A stretch of 64,000 nucleotides of DNA from Yponomeuta sedellus (GCA_934045075.1 OW203732.1:14548201-14612200), one strand, 5' to 3'; positions 21,653-33,444 are shown, numbered from the stretch's first letter. The notes: generated by a model not told the origin, from the letters alone. Program-made: numbers and translations.

Positions 21653-22087
21653 ATATATTTAAAATATGACTACGAGTGGGGTGTCGATAGACTACACGGT
21701 AACGGTGCCGTATCGCTTCTGAATAGCGTTTTTATCGGGACTAAAAAGTCGTCGTGGGCGATCTTGATAACCCATTACTATTTTACCTTCCTGCCGCTGT
21801 AAAAGGATCGAAATCATATTTAAAAAAAATGAAACTATCTTTAATGTAAAATTAGAGCATCGAAAAGTCTAAGCGAAAAAGCTTTTACGTTTTCGCGAAA
21901 TTAAAAAGATTGTAGAGCAAAAGATTAAATTAAATTAAAGATTTTTACTATGCCAAGAAAATGTGAGCCGATTGTGGGAATATCCTTTCATTGGGCTTAA
22001 GTTTGCAATTCAACATATTGGAAAGCGACGTGGGCAATGTTATCATGTCTATTATAATCATTTAATGCTCATTGTAGGTAGGAAAGT

Positions 22088-22310
22088 ACAGTCACGTGCA
22101 CTAGGATGTAAACACGTAAGAACCTTGTCACATTAAGCTCTTCTAGCCTGATTTGTGAGAAATTGACTATTTTGACTTTGACAAGGTACTGAAGTGCATA
22201 CACGCTCGTGGGGTAGAACCTGGCACTGACTAAAAATCAGCGCTGAAGGCTTGTCCGTCATCATATTGAGTCAGTTGCCATTTATAGCAGCAGTGACACG
22301 CCGTGACCGT
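22088..22310. mobile_element. Tc1/mariner-like MITE part plus dispersed repeat fragment
   Basis: 22088-22215 matches the full MITE at 36479-36630 (reverse orientation): ACAGTCACGTGCACTA, GAACCTTGTCACATT, GAGAAATTGACTAT, TTGACAAGGTACTGA. 22231-22295 matches the repeat fragment at 10264-10322. Confidence 0.55.
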
Positions 22311-22324
22311 TCGTTTCTCTTCTT

Positions 22325-22500
22325 TTTTTCATGTCCTTTTTAATGCACTAACCCGTGCTATGGACAATTTTAAAAGCCTATTTAGTCTAAAAATTCCACC
22401 CATGCCGGGATTCGAACTCGCGACCTCTGGCACGGATAGCCAGAGGTCGCGAGTTCGAATCCCGGCATGGGTGGATTTTTTAGACTCTAAATAGGTTCTT
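22325..22500. mobile_element. Foldback SINE (family C) with anticodon-arm apex
   Basis: Arms 22386-22430 and 22440-22484 are 45 bp and complementary except at one position, separated by the 9-nt loop CACGGATAG. Each arm holds the T-arm half of the family-C tRNA-like head (GGTTCGAATCCCGGCATGGG). The loop is exactly the tRNA anticodon loop. The left flank TTTTTAATGCACTAACCCGTGC is the family-C outer end. This looks like self-primed snap-back synthesis during retrotransposition. Confidence 0.8.
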
Positions 22501-23694
22501 TTTTTTGTTTTTTTGTGAATGGCATGTTTAGTAATATGTCTCTCATGTTCGGTAAGTAAGTTATTACCTCCACCACCACCACCTATTGTAGGTGACTAAT
22601 TGGCGCTCTAGGGTAATAATGTAGCTAGAAAAGCCCTAGGGCGGTGAGTAATTAAAAAAAAACACTTCTTTCTTTCAAAAAGTTCGCGTACATCTAACCA
22701 TCATACTGGCAATAGACATCATACATACAGCCCAATGACCAAAGAGGTCGCTTTGCTATTCAGCCTTGTCTTTGTGTAAGTATAATAGTCATCAATTTTA
22801 AATATCGAACGGCGAAGCTCAATTTCGTTCATGAAAAAAAAAAATTAAAAAGGTCTTTCCTTGATTCTTTCTAATGAAAAAAGGCGGGAATAGAAAACTT
22901 TTACTTTAAAATGTTTTATTTTTGTAATGCTGGTTTTTTCTACTTACCTCATAATCGAGATGTAAAGCAGAATAGTTAGCTCGGGTGTAAGCACCAATTG
23001 CACCCTCGAACAATAGGCGCCCTCGCTGCGCTCGTGCGTCTAAATATCTCGGTATGCAATTGATGCCTTACAGCCCTTGGCTACTAATCTACTATTAAGT
23101 CTGTTTTGTTACTGTGGCGTGTGCACTGTTTCTATAATAAATGTCATTCTTCTTCTTCTTAATGGTAGTGCACCGTACATAACATTATATGAGCCTCCAG
23201 CGAAATCCGCAATTGAAATACTAGCTTGGTTTTAAACAGACTCTACAAAGCGGATCGTGGCATCCAAGAGGCTTTGGGAATCCAACGCAATCTCTTGCTG
23301 TCACTTATCTAAATCTTCTCTTCCCGATTCGGCCGGTTACCTTGAGAATTTGTTCTCTAACAAAACTTGCTAGTGTACAAACTGAGGTCGAAAGAAAGGA
23401 GTATATTCCGCGATAAATAATTCTTAAATAGGCATTTCGAATAAGTTATCATCGGCAGTTACGGCGGGCGAGGGCGCGAGTTTTATCTGTCGAATTGATG
23501 ATAAGGATGTAAGGATGCCGTTTTGGCGTGGCGCCTTTCGCTTACAAAATATACACAGCAAAACCTATAGGGACTTTTAACGTAGAACACAAATCATGGA
23601 TTCTATTGGAGTTTTTGAGGAAAAATTGGTCTGTTTTATACGAAATGCAAAGAATAATTCGGACAAATAATAACAAATAAATAGGAACATGCAC
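22501..23694. other. No gene; SINE/LINE (CTT)n tail near 23120-23160
   Basis: TATAATAAATGTCATTCTTCTTCTTC (about 23132-23160) looks like the 3' end of a retroposon with an AATAAA signal and a (CTT)n tail. I can assign nothing else. Confidence 0.4.
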
Positions 23695-23790
23695 AACATG
23701 ATGGCACAACCTTGCACTATGGCGCTCATTAGGGGAGGGCTATGTCCAGCAGTGGACTAATATAGCCCGAAGAAGAAGAAGAAGAAATAA
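23695..23790 (+). mobile_element. RTE LINE 3' end with (GAA)n tail
   Basis: GGGGAGGGCTATGTCCAGCAGTGGAC (about 23734-23759) followed by AATATAGCCC and (GAA)n. This is the RTE-family 3' end, with a different tail unit from the (GATGAT)n copies at 12900 and 30130. Confidence 0.7.
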
Positions 23791-23914
23791 GAACATTGTT
23801 ATTTCTTAAATAACTCAAAAACCAAGCTCTTATTTACATTTTTTATATTATTTTATAAAGGAGGAAAAACATAATTAACAAAAAGCACTTTTTTACTGAA
23901 TAACTTAGCTTATT

Positions 23915-24098
23915 CGATATTAACCCTCTTTTATGTCCCCACTGCTGGGGCACGGGTCTCTTCCTGTATCGCAGAAAGGTTAGGCCATACTCCACCACGG
24001 GGGCCAAGTCCGGGTTGGTGGAGGATTGTAAGACAGTGGCGGGCCTAACCGTCAGAAGTTATCAAGCTGCCCATAAGGCCTGTGACATGACTTAGCTT
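23915..24098 (-). mobile_element. 5S-headed SINE, 5' truncated
   Basis: 3' half of the family: complement of the CCCAGCAGTGGGGACATA end at the left, body to the GACATGACTTAGC region. The 5S-like head is missing. Confidence 0.8.
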
Positions 24099-24164
24099 AT
24101 TAAATTTTGTCAGTTCCGAAGCATTCCTCACCGCTAGATAAGAGCTTAGTATGCGGTTAGAGTA

Positions 24165-24470
24165 AAATACATTACATTACATAAACTCACGCATGTAACC
24201 CGGAGGGGTAGGCAGATACCAGGTCTTGCCACATGCGACAATCCTGACAGAACTTATCTTTCCATCAATTTTCATTAGTCGTTGCATGGTTTCGGGTATC
24301 TTGCCGTTTGTTAAAACATCCCCTTTGGTCGAACTATGTCCGCCTGGGACGTCCCATACCGTTGCTTTCATCCGCATTAGCTCCATATAATTCTTTCGAA
24401 TTCTTCCTTCATCTTTTCCATATGTCCAAACCAACGCAACATTCCCTTCTCAATTATAGTTAATACATCC
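24165..24470 (-). pseudogene. LINE 3' end with short repeat tail (CATA family, diverged)
   Basis: Minus-strand frame with RLMKIDGKISSVRIVACGK-type sequence corresponds to RLMNVDEAKMICQDRGKW in the copies at 30954-31247 and 55593-55761. The tail on the left is ACATTACATTACATAAAC. It is more diverged than the other copies, and its frame is broken near both ends. Confidence 0.65.
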
Positions 24471-25799
24471 TCCTTCAGTCCACAACGTTCTTTAATCAAA
24501 CTATTGCCACAGCTATTGCGTACGCTATCATTCAAAGTAACTCTTACTTCTTATGCATTTCAATCGTATAAAATTCGCTAAGGCGACAAACACATTTGCA
24601 TAGTTAATTGGACGTGCAAATCTAGGGTAATTGTTGTTATTTTGAACGTGGAACGTTGTTTCATTTTAATAATGATGTAATGGTTGATTTCAAACTGTCA
24701 TAGACACACAATACCTAGTTCCCATGAGTATCAGTTACAGTAAAGTGTCACACGCACGGCAAATGCCCTGTGGGAGAGACGGCTTCGGTTTACGGACATT
24801 CAATACCCGTAAATCTACTTAAGCATACCCCGTGGTGTGAATTTGCTTCATATTGACTGCCTTGTTGGTCAAGTAATATGTCGGATGTCGTAGGCTCGTT
24901 TCCCACTGAAAATTTTGTGCTCATGGCTTCAGGGCTGATTTCTGAATTGAGAATTTCACTAAGTAAATACTTCAGCAACGTTCTGTCACGCTCTGTTGTG
25001 AGAAATTCGAAGAGACAGCACTACATGCGTTTAACTGTTTTCTTAGCGAAATTCTCAATTCGGGTGTATTTCCACGTGTGTAACGTCCTTGCCTGGTTAT
25101 CATAGCGCAGAGTACCTTAGGTTGGGACCATGACAAGTGATGTTGTGGAAGTTAATATTATATAACAAGCTAGCCCAAAGTTCTTAAGCAAATTTGTTTA
25201 AGACGTGGACGTGTCTGAGTCTGGTGGATATTTGACTCTTATGAACATACGATGTAAATATTGATCACAGTCTGGAGGTCCATGAGGTCATTTCTAATTG
25301 AATAAATCACATCACAACAATAGTTAAAGAGTGACTCACGAAAGAATCACAATGTATTCAAATTGAGGAAAGCGGCACAGTGTCAAAATTTAACACGAGA
25401 CACGATATCTTGATATCTTAAGCGAATCCCGAGGCAGCACTTTCTTTTTTAATGAATTAAACAACAAAAAGCGCCGACGATTAAAAATTCACTTCGCATA
25501 CTGTCTCCGAAGTTCACAGCGCATAACAGCACATTGTGCGCAAAGTCATTACCGGTTTTGTTGGTGGCGCACAATCGATTGCTTTCACTCAATCGTTACA
25601 GCGATTCACTCTGATCGAGAGACGGCGGCTTGTGTACACGGTTTCCTCATTAACGTGCACATTGTGCGGTGAGATACCTGTCTGCGGATAGTTGGGATTG
25701 TGTTCTGTGCGCGTCACGGAGCAAGCCACCGCAGAGGAGAGACTGCAATGAGACCACACTGCTGCACTTCGTTGTGTTTGACCACTCGCTGCACGTTGA
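24471..25799. other. No gene recognised
   Basis: Mixed-composition DNA. Short frames at 24790-25105 have no recognisable motif. I see no repeat I can assign. Confidence 0.45.
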
Positions 25800-26012
25800 A
25801 ATGAGAATTAATTTAAAAGCTAATTTAGAGGCTAAAAATTTCACCCATGCCGGGATTCGAACCCGCAACCTCGGGCTATCCGTGCCAGAGCCAGAGGTTG
25901 CGGGTTCGAATCCCGGCATGGGTGAAATTTTTAGCCTCTAAATAGGTTTTTAAATTTGTCCTTAGCACGGGACAGTGCATTAAAAATAAAAATAGTATAA
26001 TGAGAATTAATT
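25800..26012. mobile_element. Foldback SINE (family C) with 14-bp target duplication
   Basis: Element 25814-25998 between direct repeats AATGAGAATTAATT (25800-25813, 25999-26012). Inside, a tRNA-like 3' half faces its own complement: GGGATTCGAACCCGCAACC near 25853 pairs with GGTTGCGGGTTCGAATCCC near 25897. The apex GGGCTATCCGTGCCAGAGCC again lies at the anticodon arm. The right end carries the family-C outer sequence (TTAGCACGGGACAGTGCATT, complement of AATGCACT...GTGC). The duplication shows that the palindrome was inserted as a unit. Confidence 0.85.
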
Positions 26013-26264
26013 CCAATGTAGTGCAAGGTTTTGTCACTATGAGTGCTTACGATTCAATGGAGAAGTTGCATTATAAATTGTTTAATCGTTTTTCTTTCTA
26101 CTACAAATACTTTTCGTAATATAATATGTAAAAAAAAAAAGGTTTAAAGTATTTATTTCTCATAAGAACGATTTATCATTTCATTCACTTAAAATGAAAA
26201 AAAACCATAATCAAAGTAACATAATTTGTAAACATAAGCATGCAACATCTCATATCTATTTACC

Positions 26265-26530
26265 TATTATTTACATTTTGTAACTTTCTTTAATGTGATC
26301 TCTTAATCTTAACATAGATCCTGTTAGCATTTCTGAATCTTTTATGTCTTCCGGTAGCTTGTTGAACAGTACTCCTTCAAACAGAATTGACATTTTTCCG
26401 AATTGGGTTCGTGGTGCATAAAGTTGTAAGTGATTTTTAGTGCGAGTCTGGCATCTCGCATGTGAAAAGTTCAATAAAGTGTATGTGGTATAAAAACGCG
26501 AATCAAGAACCGCGTATAAATACATATCGG
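26265..26530 (-). pseudogene. Jockey/CR1-type LINE C-terminal fragment
   Basis: Minus-strand frame of 84 codons reads SHARCQTRTKNHLQLYAPRT, then ILFEGVLFNKLPEDIKD. This is the characteristic C-terminal tail of Jockey/CR1/L2-type LINE polyproteins (NTR-KN-L-P ... G---YN-LP--I). The 5' portion is lost near 26530. Confidence 0.7.
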
Positions 26531-27093
26531 GCTCAAACTATGACGTCAAAACTTGCACGTAATGAGGTGTTTATTGACATTTAAGTTATTCTACACCCCC
26601 ATAAGAAAACGTTCCGGACTCAATGTGAAAACTAAATCTAATCAGAATTAAATTATTTGAGCAACTTTGTTTTTGTGATCTATATAAGGTTTTATTTTGA
26701 CTGAGTCAGCAGTATGCTGATGATTTCATTAAATAATTATAGTTTTTATTTATTCCTGGTGAACTAACACTATAGAATATTCTATCTTCCTTTCAATCTC
26801 GGCCCTATCTTCCGAACCTTCACAATGGTTTCCGTCACTTCACCACGTCCTTGCATTTACCACTACATACCTGCCATGAATCCAAGATGTATGCAGTGCG
26901 CCCACTGCAGTTGCGGTAACACAAATTGTGTTCTCGCTAACGTGACGTGATCGGATTGCAATGCAAGGCCTGTCGGCGAAACTGAATTGTTCTGACGTTA
27001 TCGGCGCGACGTCTCGCTGCGATCGGACTTGGCATGTTTGGTCGCAATGGGACCCGATATTTGGTAATCTGCTTTGACATGCCTTCCTTTATA
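26531..27093. other. No gene recognised
   Basis: No coding frame or assignable element. Confidence 0.45.
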
Positions 27094-27356
27094 CGATATC
27101 AACCTTTGTATATCCCCACTGCTGGGACACGAGTCTCTCCCTGCAACGCAGGAAGGCTAAGCCATACTCCACCACGGGGGCCAAGTCCGGGTTGGTGGAG
27201 GATTGTAAGAAAGTGGCCGGTCTTAATGTCAGAAGTTATCAAGCCGCCCATAAGGCCTCGGAACTGGCTTAACGACTGCCTTTGCATGACAGCCGGCACT
27301 AAAGGCTTAAAGAGGCTTGCGAAGTACGGTCGGAAAAAATGTCACTAGCGGTAGTC
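27094..27356 (-). mobile_element. 5S-headed SINE, 5' truncated
   Basis: Starts at CGATATCAACC (3' end of the SINE) with CCCCACTGCTGGGAC, and proceeds through the body to CACTAGCGGTAGTCG. The 5S head is lost. Confidence 0.8.
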
Positions 27357-28911
27357 GCTTCTGTAGCATTGTTGCGATTGGCAGTTTATTAATACAGAAT
27401 ACGATGAATCGAAAAAAATACCTGTTATATGTATTATGAAGAAAGAAGCATTTACTACGTACTCGTACATTTGCATGTATTGCGAATGTACGAGTTTCAA
27501 GGGTTTCCTGGAGGAGCTGAGGTTACAGGACTAACCTCCTTTTGGATGATACCTTGCTTTACATACATACATAACCAAATTTTTTTACAACTTCAAGGGA
27601 CTGTAGACCTGACTTGAGAAGGTATACGGTTTAATTTCACCTCGATTCCTCCTCGCGATCCCAAGATTTTGACAGAAGGATGGACGGACGCACAACAAAG
27701 TGATTTAATACGCACAACAAAGCGGGTTCCGTTATTTCGTTTTGAGGTAAATAACCCTAAAAAGGAGGTAAATGGAAATTATAATATTACACACGAACTC
27801 TGGGGTCGGTTAGAAGCCTCACCGCATTCGATTACGCGCGCATAATATCATAGCACTCATTTCATTATCTATACGACTTTGCGTAATCGCTCTCGTTACC
27901 TATTTCTTGACGTAGTAGCTATAAACGATAAGCGGTAGCGGATCAAGTTCGTAAACTCGTGATAGCCAATAATAATTTTAACCCTTAATCGGGCATGGAT
28001 TTTGGACTTTATTTGAAGTGGATAAGATTCAAATTAATGTGGGTTTGATAATGCTACTCTGTTATTTAGTTTCATATCGTTTGTTTATTTTATTCTAAAT
28101 CCTTAGGTATTTTTTATGGCTTTACAATGTAAACCACCGATGTTCTTTGCTTTGTAGTCAGGTAATAGTTTGATAAAGTTTTACTTGTAAATAGTATCAA
28201 GAGTTTAACTGTCTCACATTTTCAGACTGATGACTTGTAATACAATTTTTTTATGTACCTTTTTTTTCATTTCATAGTTCAACTTGAAGACAAAAAGGCA
28301 AATTATTGTTCCAAACTGTTCGGTGAGAACATTTTTAAGAAAATGTAAATAAATCGCAAGATTTCATGATTTAATTAATGTTGCATGGAAAGAGAGATAT
28401 TTTTTAAACATTACAAACTTCAAAAGAAATTTAATTTAGTTGTTGCCTTATACATAATTTGGCCAAATTCCGAGTTAAGTGTTAGCAAATCTTTTTGAAA
28501 CATTACGTAGAAAACTATTTTTCGATTCTGTGTTTTTGACTGATTTTCTTTTTTCTCTTTTTTTCGAGATTCTTGTGTTCGCCTCCCTGCTTTCGCTTCT
28601 CGCTCTGCGTATGCTTGTGTCCTCGAGCTACTATTTCAGCATACCCTTGCGTGCCGTGTGAGGCTTCGCTGTTCTTAATCAGTTTCCTGTACGCTGGAAA
28701 GTACTTTGTAATAGGGAGATTACTAATATACTAACGAGTTTGTCTTGCTCATGAGATTTTTGGCGAAATTTGTCGACAGTTTTGATCCATTTTACAACAT
28801 GAATTCTTGAGTTCGAATTGACTGGTATAAAATCAGATTAGCATTAAGTTCACCTTTTTTGTGTATGCTTTTTATCATCAATAGTCCTGCCTGTCTATTT
28901 CTTTCGTTCGG
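27357..28911. other. No gene; small diverged repeat near 27485-27620
   Basis: 'TTCAAGGGTTTCCTGGAGG ... ACTTCAAGGGACTGTAGACC' resembles the repeat near 58560-58580 (AGTCCCTTGAAGTTTTGAAA) and may be an old DNA element. 28479-28661 is a T-rich frame with no motif. No gene is called. Confidence 0.4.
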
Positions 28912-28965
28912 AAACCTATCCGTCATAAGGTTGTCTAGAAGAAACTGCCCTTAGAAACAATTAGT
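28912..28965 (+). mobile_element. LINE 3' tail fragment
   Basis: AACCTATCCGTCATAAGGTTGTCTAGAAGAAACTGC corresponds to the CCATCCAAAGGTTGTCTGGAAGAGATCGC block of the LINE tails at 48490 and 59395. Confidence 0.45.
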
Positions 28966-29164
28966 ACCTTGTTCGCTGTAAATTTAATTCTTTGTTTTTG
29001 TTTCTTTTCAGAAATTAAGAAAATTATTGCCATATCTTATCCTATGTTAATTGTTAGATAAATGGGAGGGCTAATAAAGATCGGTAATTATATTAATTTT
29101 TAAACAGTGTTTTTAGCAATGGCTTTTAAAACTAAAACCAAGCAAGATAAAAATAACACATCAC

Positions 29165-29345
29165 TAGTTAAAAAAAATACTGCCACACAACACAACCACT
29201 TATCCTGGAACCAAACTAGAATGTCCTGTGTCCCTGAAATACATTTAGACTCAGACCATTACATTTGTTCTATTATACGGCGTCCCTCAGTAGGAATCGA
29301 ACCCGCGACCTCCAGACGCGAAACCACTAGACTAACGAGGCAATC
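29165..29345 (-). mobile_element. tRNA-derived SINE, family E (tRNA-Asp-like head)
   Basis: Minus strand: GCCTCGTTAGTCTAGTGGT (box A) and GGTTCGATTCCTACTGAGG (box B), then a body with TTCAGGGACACAGGACATTC and TGGTTCCAGGATAAGTGG. A diverged copy is at 61905-62075. The anticodon region and 3' end do not make it a functional tRNA. Confidence 0.75.
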
Positions 29346-30049
29346 GAAGGTGATCTATTCTCTATGGGTCTCTAGGTTATACTTTCTTCCAATGTAAATA
29401 CACTGTCACTGAATAATGGGCCTGAGACCTTCCACTTTACACATAATACGGACAGTGAAAATTTATTACTGCCTTAGGCACTTACCATTTCACCTTTGGA
29501 GAAAAGCCTTCCGTCTAATGATGATAAATGTATAGGAAAGTTGTGGACAGATACCATCGGGTTTTAGATTAAGCTTGTAACATTTCTCACGAGTCTGGAA
29601 GCCTACGTTTTGAATAGGTATGATTTTTAGGTATTTTAGATAGATAGAGAGATAGATAATTCTTCTATTTAGCGGCTAAATACTGAAAACACTACATGAA
29701 TACAATACAACAACATGAAAATGTAATTACTCATAAATTTACAGCAAATATTAAGAAGTCCGGCCCGTAGCGGTTTGCAATAAATAAGGGAAATAAGGTA
29801 ATTACGTTTTATCTAATAAATAATCGCGATTTGACCCGTTTAATATATAACTAAATATTAAGAAAACACAAACAGATAAAATTAATACAAAAGTTTACTT
29901 GTTTTGTGTATATTTTATATTGTAGACTTTTAGTCCGGATCTACTTACGGTTGTTGTTATATCGGAAGAGTCCGACCAGGTCCGACAATGTGTTGTGCTT
30001 ACGAAAGTTTTAGTTCAAAAATATATTTTATATGTTTATTTTCCCCAAA
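29346..30049. other. No gene recognised
   Basis: AT-rich. A TCGGAAGAGTCCGACCAGGTCCGAC stretch (about 29962-29986) resembles 10755-10778 (TCGGAAAAGTCCGACCGG) and may be one end of a dispersed element. No gene. Confidence 0.4.
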
Positions 30050-30145
30050 TGCCGAAGATCGGGCCCAGTGGCGTGTTTTGGGAGAGGCTTATGTCTAGCA
30101 GTGGACTGACACCGGCTGATGATGAAGATGATGATGGTGATGATT
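30050..30145 (+). mobile_element. RTE LINE 3' end with (GATGAT)n tail
   Basis: GGGAGAGGCTTATGTCTAGCAGTGGACTG followed by GCTGATGATGAAGATGATGATGG. Same 3' end as the RTE copy at 6015-6055 and the copy at 12656-12915. Confidence 0.7.
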
Positions 30146-30204
30146 TTTCCGAGATGAGAAGGTTTTTGAGTCTAATAATTACAATAGTTTGGTCAAGTTG
30201 AGTG

Positions 30205-30378
30205 TAGAAATGATTTACATACATACATTCATAATCTCACGCCTGTATCCTAGAGGGGTAGGCAGAGACCAGGGACTGCCACTTGCCACGATCCTGACAG
30301 ATCACCTTCGCTTCATCAACGTTCATAAGTCGTTGCATGCATGCACGCCGGTTCCGAAATAGAAAATAGAAATGATTT
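30205..30378 (-). mobile_element. CATA-tailed LINE, 150-bp 3' end with target duplication
   Basis: Insert 30217-30366 between direct repeats TAGAAATGATTT (30205-30216 and 30367-30378). Minus-oriented 3' end of the CATA-tailed LINE with a tail of only about four units. The clear duplication shows 5'-truncated target-primed insertion. Confidence 0.8.
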
Positions 30379-30414
30379 CTTAAATGTGTATTAGAAATTT
30401 TATTAATTCATTAA

Positions 30415-30711
30415 CGCGGGGGTAGCGGAGCCCGGTCCTCACATTCGGAAGGTTGTGGGTTTGAATCTCGGCAGGTACTTAGTTTTCTATGTTACGTACA
30501 TTTGTGAAGTTGCAATAGCAATACCACTCGTTAACAGTGTAAGCAAACATCGTGAGGAAACGTGAGTGTCTGAGATTTTCGCATATACTACACTCGCAGG
30601 ATTTTTTTATGTCGCCTATAATTTTACGTCCCACTGCAAGCCTTCTCTCACAGAGAGACCACGTACGCCTACCGCATATTAGCAATTTCAAGTACTGAGA
30701 TTATGAACACC
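30415..30711 (+). mobile_element. tRNA-headed SINE with CTCTCACAGAGAGA tail
   Basis: Head: GGGGGTAGCGGAGCCCGGTC (box A-like) and GGTTTGAATCTCGGC (box B-like). The body contains AGCAAACATCGTGAGGAAAC, and the end GCCTTCTCTCACAGAGAGAC matches the tail family at 8755-8915. The combination suggests these tails belong to a tRNA-headed SINE. Confidence 0.6.
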
Positions 30712-31262
30712 ATAATTAGCTTTATACATACATACATACATACATACATACATACATACATACATACATACATACATACATACATACATACATACATACA
30801 TACATACATACATACATACATACATACATACATACATACATACACACATACATACATACATACATACATACATACATACATACATACATACATACATACA
30901 TACATACATACATACATACATACATACATACATACATACATACATACATACATAACCGCACGCCTGTATCCCAGCGGGGTAGGCAGAGACCAGGGACTGC
31001 CACTTGCCACGATCCTGACAGATCATCTTCGCTTCATCAACGTTCATAAGTCGTTGCACGCACGCACGCCGGTTCCGGGTACTTTTTATCTTTCCTTTTG
31101 CTAATACATCCCCTATTTGGTCGATGTATGTCCGCCTGGGACGTCCCTTACCAGCCCTTCCACTCACATTCGCAATATTTATTTGTTTCGTCAATCTTTC
31201 TTCCTTCATCCTCTCCACATGTCCAAACCAACAATTACCTACCACCAATAATTAGCTTTATA
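30712..31262 (-). mobile_element. CATA-tailed LINE copy with expanded tail and target duplication
   Basis: Insert 30727-31247 between direct repeats ATAATTAGCTTTATA (30712-30726 and 31248-31262). On the minus strand a coding end (about 31247-30960) runs NCWFGHVERMKEERLTKQI, GRAGKGRPRRTYIDQ, KGKIKSTRNRRACVQRLM, ICQDRGKWQSLVSAYPAG, then the stop region, and then straight into (TATG)n. That C-terminal pattern belongs to RTE-like LINE proteins. The copy is 5' truncated, so no reverse transcriptase remains. Confidence 0.85.
30727..30953. repeat. (CATA)n microsatellite, about 57 units
   Basis: 227 bp of CATA with a single interruption (TACACACATA near 30841). It is the 3' tail of the LINE copy on its right. 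Long open frames of repeated YVCM or HTYI here are repeat artefacts. Confidence 0.95.
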
Positions 31263-31342
31263 TCAGTCAAAAGTAAATGTTTGAGGTAGTGCTAGTCGGC
31301 CTTATACTTGGGAACAAGTATCCGCATACCATCTGGCAAGTC

Positions 31343-31404
31343 ATAATCACAGTAAAAACAGAAGCAAAACATGTGGAAACTACTTACATGTTTTGCTAGT
31401 GTTT
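31343..31404. repeat. Imperfect palindrome
   Basis: AGCAAAACATGT (31363-31374) faces ACATGTTTTGCT (31386-31397). Pairing continues outward with TGTTTTT-type arms through about 21 bp with two mismatches. The loop is 11 nt. Confidence 0.7.
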
Positions 31405-32907
31405 TTGCTCTATATAATGTTTCGTAATCTTGCAATGTTATAAAATGTTTCGAACTTCACATGACATGAGTAGCGGCGCCGAGTCAACTTACTCCAAATA
31501 GGTACACTATTCTATTTCCCCTACACTAGCTCGTAGTCCTTATATCTTTCCATATAGGGGTCAGTATTGGGCAAAAGTGTAAAGTTTTCGTGTAGCTGAT
31601 AACACTGGTGGCCTAGCCGGCGACAACGACCGCGCTGGGCAGTTTGCTGACGTAATGAAAGGAATTTCTGCCAGCGACACCCTTATATTAGAATGTGCGA
31701 GGGTCATAACAGGCCAGCTTAAAGTCTATTACCGTGCTGGATTATTTTTATTTGAGCTGGGGTCTTCCTGTTTTTGTTGAGCTGCGCTGTTGTAGGTATG
31801 TTTATGGTTGTGCCGTCCAACGTAGTTGAAATAGAAGATGTCCCTTTTACAGTGTAGCGTGTGTTAAAGTAGGACGCTACTTCACGCCGTTAAAAAACTT
31901 ATGGAAAACGACCAAAAGAGTTATGAAATATTTAGGATTTATGCTGCGTAGAATCCGGCCATCGTTGCCAGCGTTGTTTTTAGTTCGACACACAAGAGCC
32001 TTGGACATTTCCGTGTGTAATTTAAAAGCCGTAAGTCTCACCAAAAAAACGGGCGAAAAATCTTGCTGTCGATTCTGCTGTCCCCAGCCCAATTGATTTA
32101 TGCACGCCATAAATTTACTCCTGGATTAATCAGGCTAAGTTTCGCATACCGAGCAATGTGTTGACGCCGCGGGCGTATCGTACGGTAGCTCGTAAACACC
32201 GGGTAAATACTGCAAGGAAAGCGAGACGGCAAACGAATTAACAAAGATGACATAAAAAAGTTTTAACGTCACTTGGGCCCAAGTTGTTGGGGAATTTTTA
32301 ATCAGAGTAGACTCGGAGCTCAGTAGAGGAAAGGGTCGTAAAATGCGCGACAGAGGATGATGACTTTGTCGCTGCTTAATTAAGGCTTGACCACTCAACG
32401 ACCTACTCAAATTCTTGGTTAAGCATCCCTTTTCTTTCGCTAGCTTTCTCTTATTCTATCGTTAACATGCGTAACAGAATTTTACATGGGTAAAAATTTT
32501 ACTGCAAACATTATTAAACGCTATGTGTAACTGTTGTATAGTCCTGTGCATACGACGGAAAAACGGGTTAGAAATGCATGTGAACAGAGAAAGCTAAATG
32601 TATAATATATTACGTCTACTAAACGATAGGTGACATGTGAAAGACCTTAATTGAGATCAAATAAAACAACAAAAAAATATTGCATGAAAATGTTCGCATC
32701 TAAACGAAGAACTGAGTTAGTGTAATACTAATAAATCATGTATAACCCTTTTTCAAGATGGCGGAAAATGCTCATAGGAAATCTAGGTCGACAATTTGAA
32801 GTTAAGTTTATCTAGTAACCCCACGTCATATCAAAATTTAGCCTTCTCGATTCACAAGCGTTTCCAAATGAAGATAATGAATGGACTACATGCTTTACAA
32901 CACCATT
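31405..32907. other. No gene recognised
   Basis: Frames at 31877-32110 and 32135-32410 have no recognisable motif. No assignable element. Confidence 0.45.
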
Positions 32908-33056
32908 TAAATCTACAATAATAATTATTAAATAAACTAATCAAATAAACAACAAACTGACAATCTAGTCTTGTGAGTGAAGTATCACTCATCATCCAAA
33001 TCTACAATAAAAATTATTAAAAAAACAGGAAACTAACAATCTAGTCATGTGAGTGA
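32908..33056 (+). repeat. Tandem duplication, unit about 90 bp
   Basis: AAATCTACAATAATAATTATT ... CAATCTAGTCTTGTGAGTGA (32908-32985) is repeated as AAATCTACAATAAAAATTATT ... CAATCTAGTCATGTGAGTGA (32997-33056), with a 13-bp length difference and few substitutions. Confidence 0.75.
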
Positions 33057-33444
33057 TACTTTATACGATACCCGACACATTCACCCCTATGACTCACCTT
33101 CATAGGCTCTAATAGTCGCCCGCGCTATGTACTCCCAAATGTATTTGTCAACGTAAGCATGCCCGTTTCCCGGGAACTTTACCAACATGTCTTTTTAACG
33201 GCCGAGCCCTCAATTATCATTAGAATCTCTCCGCAGTAACTCAATATTACTGGCTATAAAGGTGAATGATAACCGTGCATCCGCCGCGGGCCCACCTTTA
33301 TAGTCCATCACCGCGATATAAGAGGAAATAACTTATTACTTAACATCGCCTAACCGTTGGTTAAATTTATCGAGCTGACGTTCGACTGTTGGTTTTATGT
33401 GATTGGTCAACCTGCCTGAATCTATGAGATAATCTTTGTAGCTA
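33057..33444. other. No gene recognised
   Basis: No coding frame or assignable element. Confidence 0.45.

Noticed and set aside
22386..22484. CRISPR-like or riboswitch structure
   Set aside because: The hairpin is two halves of a tRNA-derived SINE; no regular repeat-spacer array exists in the window.
30669..31104. Long open frames of repeated YVCM or HTYI
   Set aside because: Translation of the (CATA)n microsatellite in several frames; no coding signal. The same applies at 55326-55701.
32908..33056. Satellite array
   Set aside because: Only two diverged units; a simple local tandem duplication.
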